Shown here piece after piece: positions 28,001-34,000 of a stretch of 64,000 bases of DNA (position 1 is its first letter; every line of letters begins with the position of its first letter). Both the position numbers and the translations under genes were made by a program. This DNA is from Rhabdophis nuchalis. Its lineage: Eukaryota > Chordata > Lepidosauria > Squamata > Natricidae. The DNA is taken from NCBI GenBank assembly GCA_039707465.1, contig CM077643.1, positions 62,932,605 to 62,996,604 on the forward strand, in the 5' to 3' direction. The notes beneath the pieces are model-generated. The model ran no database searches and was not told the DNA's origin. It was given only the letters and a program-made list of their open reading frames with translations.

Positions 28001-31000
28001 ATTTGTAGTATCTCTTAATCTCTCCACCAAATCTATCTGCAATTATTCAACATGCTTTCACCCTTTGTCTTGCTTCTCCCAATAAAAAATCAAAAAGTCT
28101 TCTATATTGTGCCTTGAAGGATTTTCTTCATGTACTCATTTTGCATGTGGATTTGAACCTGTTACCATTGCATATATTACAAAATATTTATTAAAAAAGT
28201 ATTTGAAAACACTAAGAGGTCTTTCATCTCATTCTGTCAAAAAAATGGAGCAGCATAATGAATTCCAATTATAGCCTACGATCAAATATTATTTTAAAAA
28301 ATCTCAACTCAGTTGTCTGTGTCTCAAATAAGTTCAAATCAAATATCACTCCTTTCAAATCTCAAATTCAAATTGACTACAGTATTGCTGCTATCTCAAA
28401 TCATAGATCTTAAGTTTGGGTCTTAAGTATTGGATCTCAACTAATTTAATTAACCCTAGCACAGTGACCTAACCTTTTTCCCTTCACGTGCCAAAAGCGG
28501 GGGGAGTGCAGGGGGGGTTGTGCGCGGGCATGCCGACACCCATAATGTTATGCGTGCAGAACCCCCTGCCTCCCCTCCCCGCGTTTCACCCTCTCCAGGC
28601 TCCAGAGGCTTTCTAGGAGCCTGGAGAGGGCAAAAACAGCCTCCTCTGCCCCCCCCCATACCCTCCAGAGTGCGAAAAATGGACCAACTCAAAGCTTCTG
28701 GAGGAGGAAAAACAGCTGAAAAAGAAAGCCAAAGTCAGCTGGCCAGCACGCGCATTCCCCCTGGAGCTGACAGGAAAACACCTTGTGTGCCCTAACAAAT
28801 GTCTCCATGTGTCACCTGTGGCACGTGTACCATAGGTTCACCATCACCGCCCTAGCATATGATTAGAAAAAAACCCACAAACAATTTCAGGATCATGTGG
28901 TATCCCCTCTTTTCAGTACAATTAGCAGAGAAATTTAAGTTCCACTTTTGCAGATTTTTTTGAGCCCCCTAAATTACATACTGCAGCTTAAAAGAAAGTT
29001 TTTAATTATTAAAAGCAAAACTTCTTTTGTTGGCTTGCTTAGAAAGGTAGACTTTGATAACATAACACGACAATGAAGTAAAAGGAAATTACATTTTGAT
29101 TTACAATTATTTTTTATTCTAGCCATGTAGAAGCAGCAGCATGCAAACCCTATCAATCTGTATACACACTCCTGGTTGTAATGCTGTGTTGTAGCACTTC
29201 CAAAGTCTTTGTGCATTTACAACTAAGCTTTTGTAGACTGAAGTCCTTCAGCAAGGAAATCTGATCTAAATTGAAGTAATTATGCTGATAGCTAAATCAA
29301 CTTTATTTAGGCTTCAGATCTTCATATTCTCCTTACACTACTTGAAGTCACTCTTATAAAGAAATCCATAACATTACATAGTCACAAACTCAAGGTCCTA
29401 TCATTGCATAATGGCATTTATGTCCAAGCCTTCACTAAGTAAAGTATCATTTAACAAGAGCAAAGGTTTTTTTTTACAGGGTTCCAGAATTTATGGAACA
29501 CTCTCCAAGAAACTCATTTGATTTGTTCCTAACCTCTTCTCAGAAGTAGTTTTACAATACTTTATTTATATTTCAGCAGGTGGCAATATTTGGGCAATCT
29601 TGGCTGATCACAAAAGGTAACTAAGGTTTGCTATAATTAGTATTTGGATAGAAACTCCAGAAATATTGGCCTGACTGAAAAGTAAAAACAAACAAAATCA
29701 AAAGAGCAAGCAAATAAAAAACCCAGCTTTGGTGAAAACAATGGCATAACGGGAGGGGAGGGGGGCACCCCAAAGTATCTTTGCCTTTTTTTTTTTTTGT
29801 TTAACTACTGTACATACCTATTTCACCATTGCTCTGAAAACCATTGCTCTGATGATTCCTTGTTAGTATGATTAACATTTGTGACATTTTCATTGAATTC
29901 TTTGTACCTTTAAAGACTGGAAAACTTATCTACAACTTATAACAGGATACATTTTATGCAGTTTCTATAATTTCTGTACTCCATCAGAAATAATTCTCGC
30001 TAGTTAAAGAAATTTTTGTTTTAAAAAATAGGATATTTTAATCTAATAACTATATGTTATTTTTTAGTAATCTGAGTATGAATAAAAATAGTTTTCAATA
30101 TAAGTGGATCAGTGGTGGGTTTCAATTTTTTTTAGAACCTACTCTGTAGGTGTGGCCTATTTTGTGGGCATGGCTTGGCAGTCATGTGACAGGGTGAGAG
30201 TGACCAACGTAAAATGTGGTGAAACTCATTTAACAACGCTCTTGCTTAGCAACCAAAATTTTGGGCTCAATTGTGATGATAAATTCTTTCTTTCCTTCCT
30301 TCCTTCCTTCCTTCCTTTCTTCCTTCCTTCCTTCCTTCCTTCCTTCCTTCCTTCCTTCCTTCCTGCCTTCCTGCCTTCCTGCCTTCCTGCCTTCCTTTCC
30401 TTCCCATTGGGTTACTGGCAGCGGCAGGCCAGACTTACTTCTGGGTCCGCTAGTGGAACCCCCTCTCACCGGCTCTCTAAATTTCACCATCCGGTTCTTG
30501 CGAGTAGGTGCGAGCCTGCAGAAACCCACCACTGAAGTGGATCTACTATTTTGTGATAGTAATTATAGTAATCCATTTAAGGCCTTATACTATTGAAAAT
30601 ACTTTTAGCCACAGGAGGTAGTTAATTTAATTGAGAGCATACAAACGATTCAGGAGGATTAGAATAATTAAAAGGAAATTAAAGATCACAGATTAAGCAT
30701 TCTCATGCAATCAGGTTGCAGAGTTACCAAATAACTTTTAAATGTTTATTTACTTATTAGATGTTTATTACATTAATTATTAAATGTATATGCCACCCAA
30801 CGATGGGCAGTTTAAAAATTGTAAACGAGATTACTTTCAATATAAATTTTATATATAAAGCAGTCCAGTTAACAAACTTTAAAAACACATCAAAACATTT
30901 CATTACTGAATATTAACCAAATTTAGAGATCAAGATATTGCATAGTTTTGGTATGGAACAAATATACACAGAAACAAATTGTTTACATTGGATCACTTCG

Positions 31001-34000
31001 CATTCCCTTCAGGAACACACTTATACTGGAAACATAGCAGCAAGCCTTGAATTTACATACCTTGCATTTATATACATAATCAAGTAGACCTCATTGCTGT
31101 AATATCTATAATAAAGCAAGATTTATTTGTGCACACTATCACAAGATGAGAGGTTAATTTGTTCAAAAACTCTACGGCAGAAACAAGGCACACTATAAAA
31201 TATACATGGGAGGGACAAGGCACACTACATACAATGTATTTTTAGATCAAACCAACCTAAAATTTAAAAACAACTAGAGGAGATGAATAGGCTCCAGTCA
31301 AATCAGTAATATCCTGGTTACTAGTAATATATGGCCACAAATGTGATAACAGAATAACAAATATGGATATTACTCTTCACTTTATGACTCTGTACTAAAG
31401 TCAGTGGTGGGATTAAGCCAGTTCTCACCTATTCGGGAGAACCGGTTGTTAACTTTCTAAGCAGTTAGGAGAACTGGTTGTTGGAAGAAATATTTTTTTT
31501 TCACTTTACAGGGCTAATTCTATAAAGAAGGCAGGAAGGAAACATTCTGGTGTTGTTTCTAGCCTAATCTTTATTGCCCTGCTTACAGAAACTCCCTCTC
31601 TGGTAAACCCTTATTCCATTGTAACAGCTAAGGCGAAAGGACCCATTAATGTGAATGACATTGAGTTGGCTATGCCCACAGGGTCATATGACCACTGAGC
31701 CACGCCTACCTAACTGGTCATTAGGGCAGAGAACCGGTTGTTAAATTATTTGAATCCCACCACTGACTAAAGTGTAACCTCCAACAGAAGGTTATTTGGA
31801 GTTTAACATGGAAAAAACAACATATAAGGAAACTTAAGCTGATGTCATGCTATTATGTTCATATACTTCAAAAATAAACACACAGCTACCGTATTTATTC
31901 GACTATAAAGCGCACCCGTGTATAACGCGCACCCCCTAATTTTCCATTAAAAATCGGTATAAAACTTTTATACCGATTTTTATAAAGCATGACTGATGGG
32001 CTCCACAGCTGAGGGGCGATGGAGCGATGCTGTTCCACCCTAACCGCGTCCCTTTCTGCCTCCGCTTCTCCCCCGCGTCCCTTTCTGTCTCCGCTTCTCC
32101 TCCGCGTCCCTTTCTGTCTCCGCTTCTCCTCCGTGTCCCTTTCTGCCTTCCGCTTTTCCTCCGCGTCCCTTTCTGCCTTCCGCTTCTCCTCCGTGTCCCT
32201 TTCTGCCTTCCGCTTCTCCTCCGTGTCCCTTTCTGCCTTCCGCTTCTCCTCCGTGTCCCTTTCTGTCTCCGCTTCTCCTCCGTGTCCCTTTCTGTCTCCG
32301 CTTCTCCTCCGTGTCCCTTTCTGCCTTCCGCTTCTCCTCCGTGTCCCTTTCTGCCTTCCGCTTCTCCTCCGCGTCCCTTTCTGTCTCCGCTTCCCCCCCC
32401 CCCCGCCGCCGCCGCCCAGAAACCTGAATTTATTTATTCGAGTATAACGCGCACCCAAACTTTGAGTTCTTTTTTGGGTACAAAATTTTGCGCGTTATAC
32501 TCGAATAAATACGGTATATTTCATTTGCCTTCATTCAAATTAATTGTCTTTGAAGTTAAAGTTTTTAATATTTTAATATTTATTTTAATTGTAAGTTGCC
32601 CAAAGACACTCTTCAGAATGAGATGGATAGCATATAAATTAAATAAATAATTTCTACTTTGCCTCAGTAATTATAAGATCTAGTCTGAAAGAAGTGCTCT
32701 CCAAGCCCGGGAATGTATAGGAAACACCTAAAGAGAACCTGAGACCAGGATCACTTCCAGGAAACAGACAATGCACTGTAGACTTATTTTCTAAACTGTA
32801 CAAAAGAAAAGCTTGTACCTGCATATTGGTAACACAAGGGTTTTTAGATGACATTTTACAGAGCATTGTATTTTATTATCTGTTTTTAACAAGGGCTGAA
32901 TGAACTTGCTTTTCATTCATACTCAAGACTGCAATTTGTTCAAAGAGTAACTACTAAAAAATCAATGAATAAAAAACCCCTAACGCTGAAAACACAAAAC
33001 CATAAAGATCAATCCTAGTGATCCTTATCCACATCAGTTATTATTATCTCATATCATGAAATTCTTGAATTTTATACAAGCATCTAAGGTTTACATGCAT
33101 CCAGTGAAAATATATTATCCACCCTTGCCAACTACCAATTTTTTTCTTATGAGAAATAAAGTAGCACGAACCTGCCTTGCATCTTTATAACAACCACATA
33201 CTAAGAAAAAGGTAGGTGTTATCAAATGAGTCACCAATGACTATGAGTATGGCCTCTGTTACTCTGCCGAGCAAGCAGACATTGTTCCAATCTATGCCTA
33301 CTTAATGAAGATATTGAAAATGGATTTTGTAGGGTCAGAAAGAACTTTTTAAGTTTTTTAAAAATAAAATATTTGTTTGCTGCTAGAATAGATTGCTAGA
33401 TTGTCTGTCTAGCTTTAGAGTACATGATTCTACCCACCTCAATAAATTCCTTGTAATTATTCAACATTTGAACAAATAGTATATATTAACACTGAAAAGG
33501 ACATGATGAATCCAAACAAGTATTCTACAATAACATTTTGCTTACAATAAGATATTTAAAAGAACCAATGAAAGATGAAGGCATTTAAGAGATAGGACAG
33601 TTATAAAACATATAAAAGATTGAAAAAAGTGGTAGCTTGAGATATATTAGCAAAGTAAAAGCTTCATTTTCAAATAAACATGGCTATCAAAAGCACTAAA
33701 TATAACTGATCAAATTGAAAGAAACCTTACAGCTGGCACTTCTTTAAGTTAACACTGTGCAAAGGGACCAACCTATATCAAAATCATTCAGCATTGCACC
33801 TTCTCCAAAAAGTCAAAAATCTGGCTTTTAGGCAAACAGTGCTCAAGGCAATTAAATGGTGCTTAAAGTATGCATTTTAAAAGGCAAAAGCAATTATGTG
33901 TTTTATAAGGAAATAGAGATAAAAAATTAAACTCTGTTTAAAAGCCAATACATATTTAAATTTCTCATCTTAATAAGAAAGTTGCCATTACTATATAGCT

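Noticed and set aside
29575..29690. Possible functional 5S rRNA gene
   Set aside because: Too many differences from 5S and incomplete length. Better explained as a SINE remnant.
30104..30596. Pro/Leu/Phe/Ser-rich frames and a Lys/Glu/Gly/Arg-rich antisense frame
   Set aside because: Produced by the TTCC microsatellite inside a MITE.
31895..32650. Arg/Lys/Glu-rich and Ser/Phe/Arg-rich frames on both strands
   Set aside because: They are translations of the 29/30-bp minisatellite in the TIR element. No conserved domain, and open in multiple frames.
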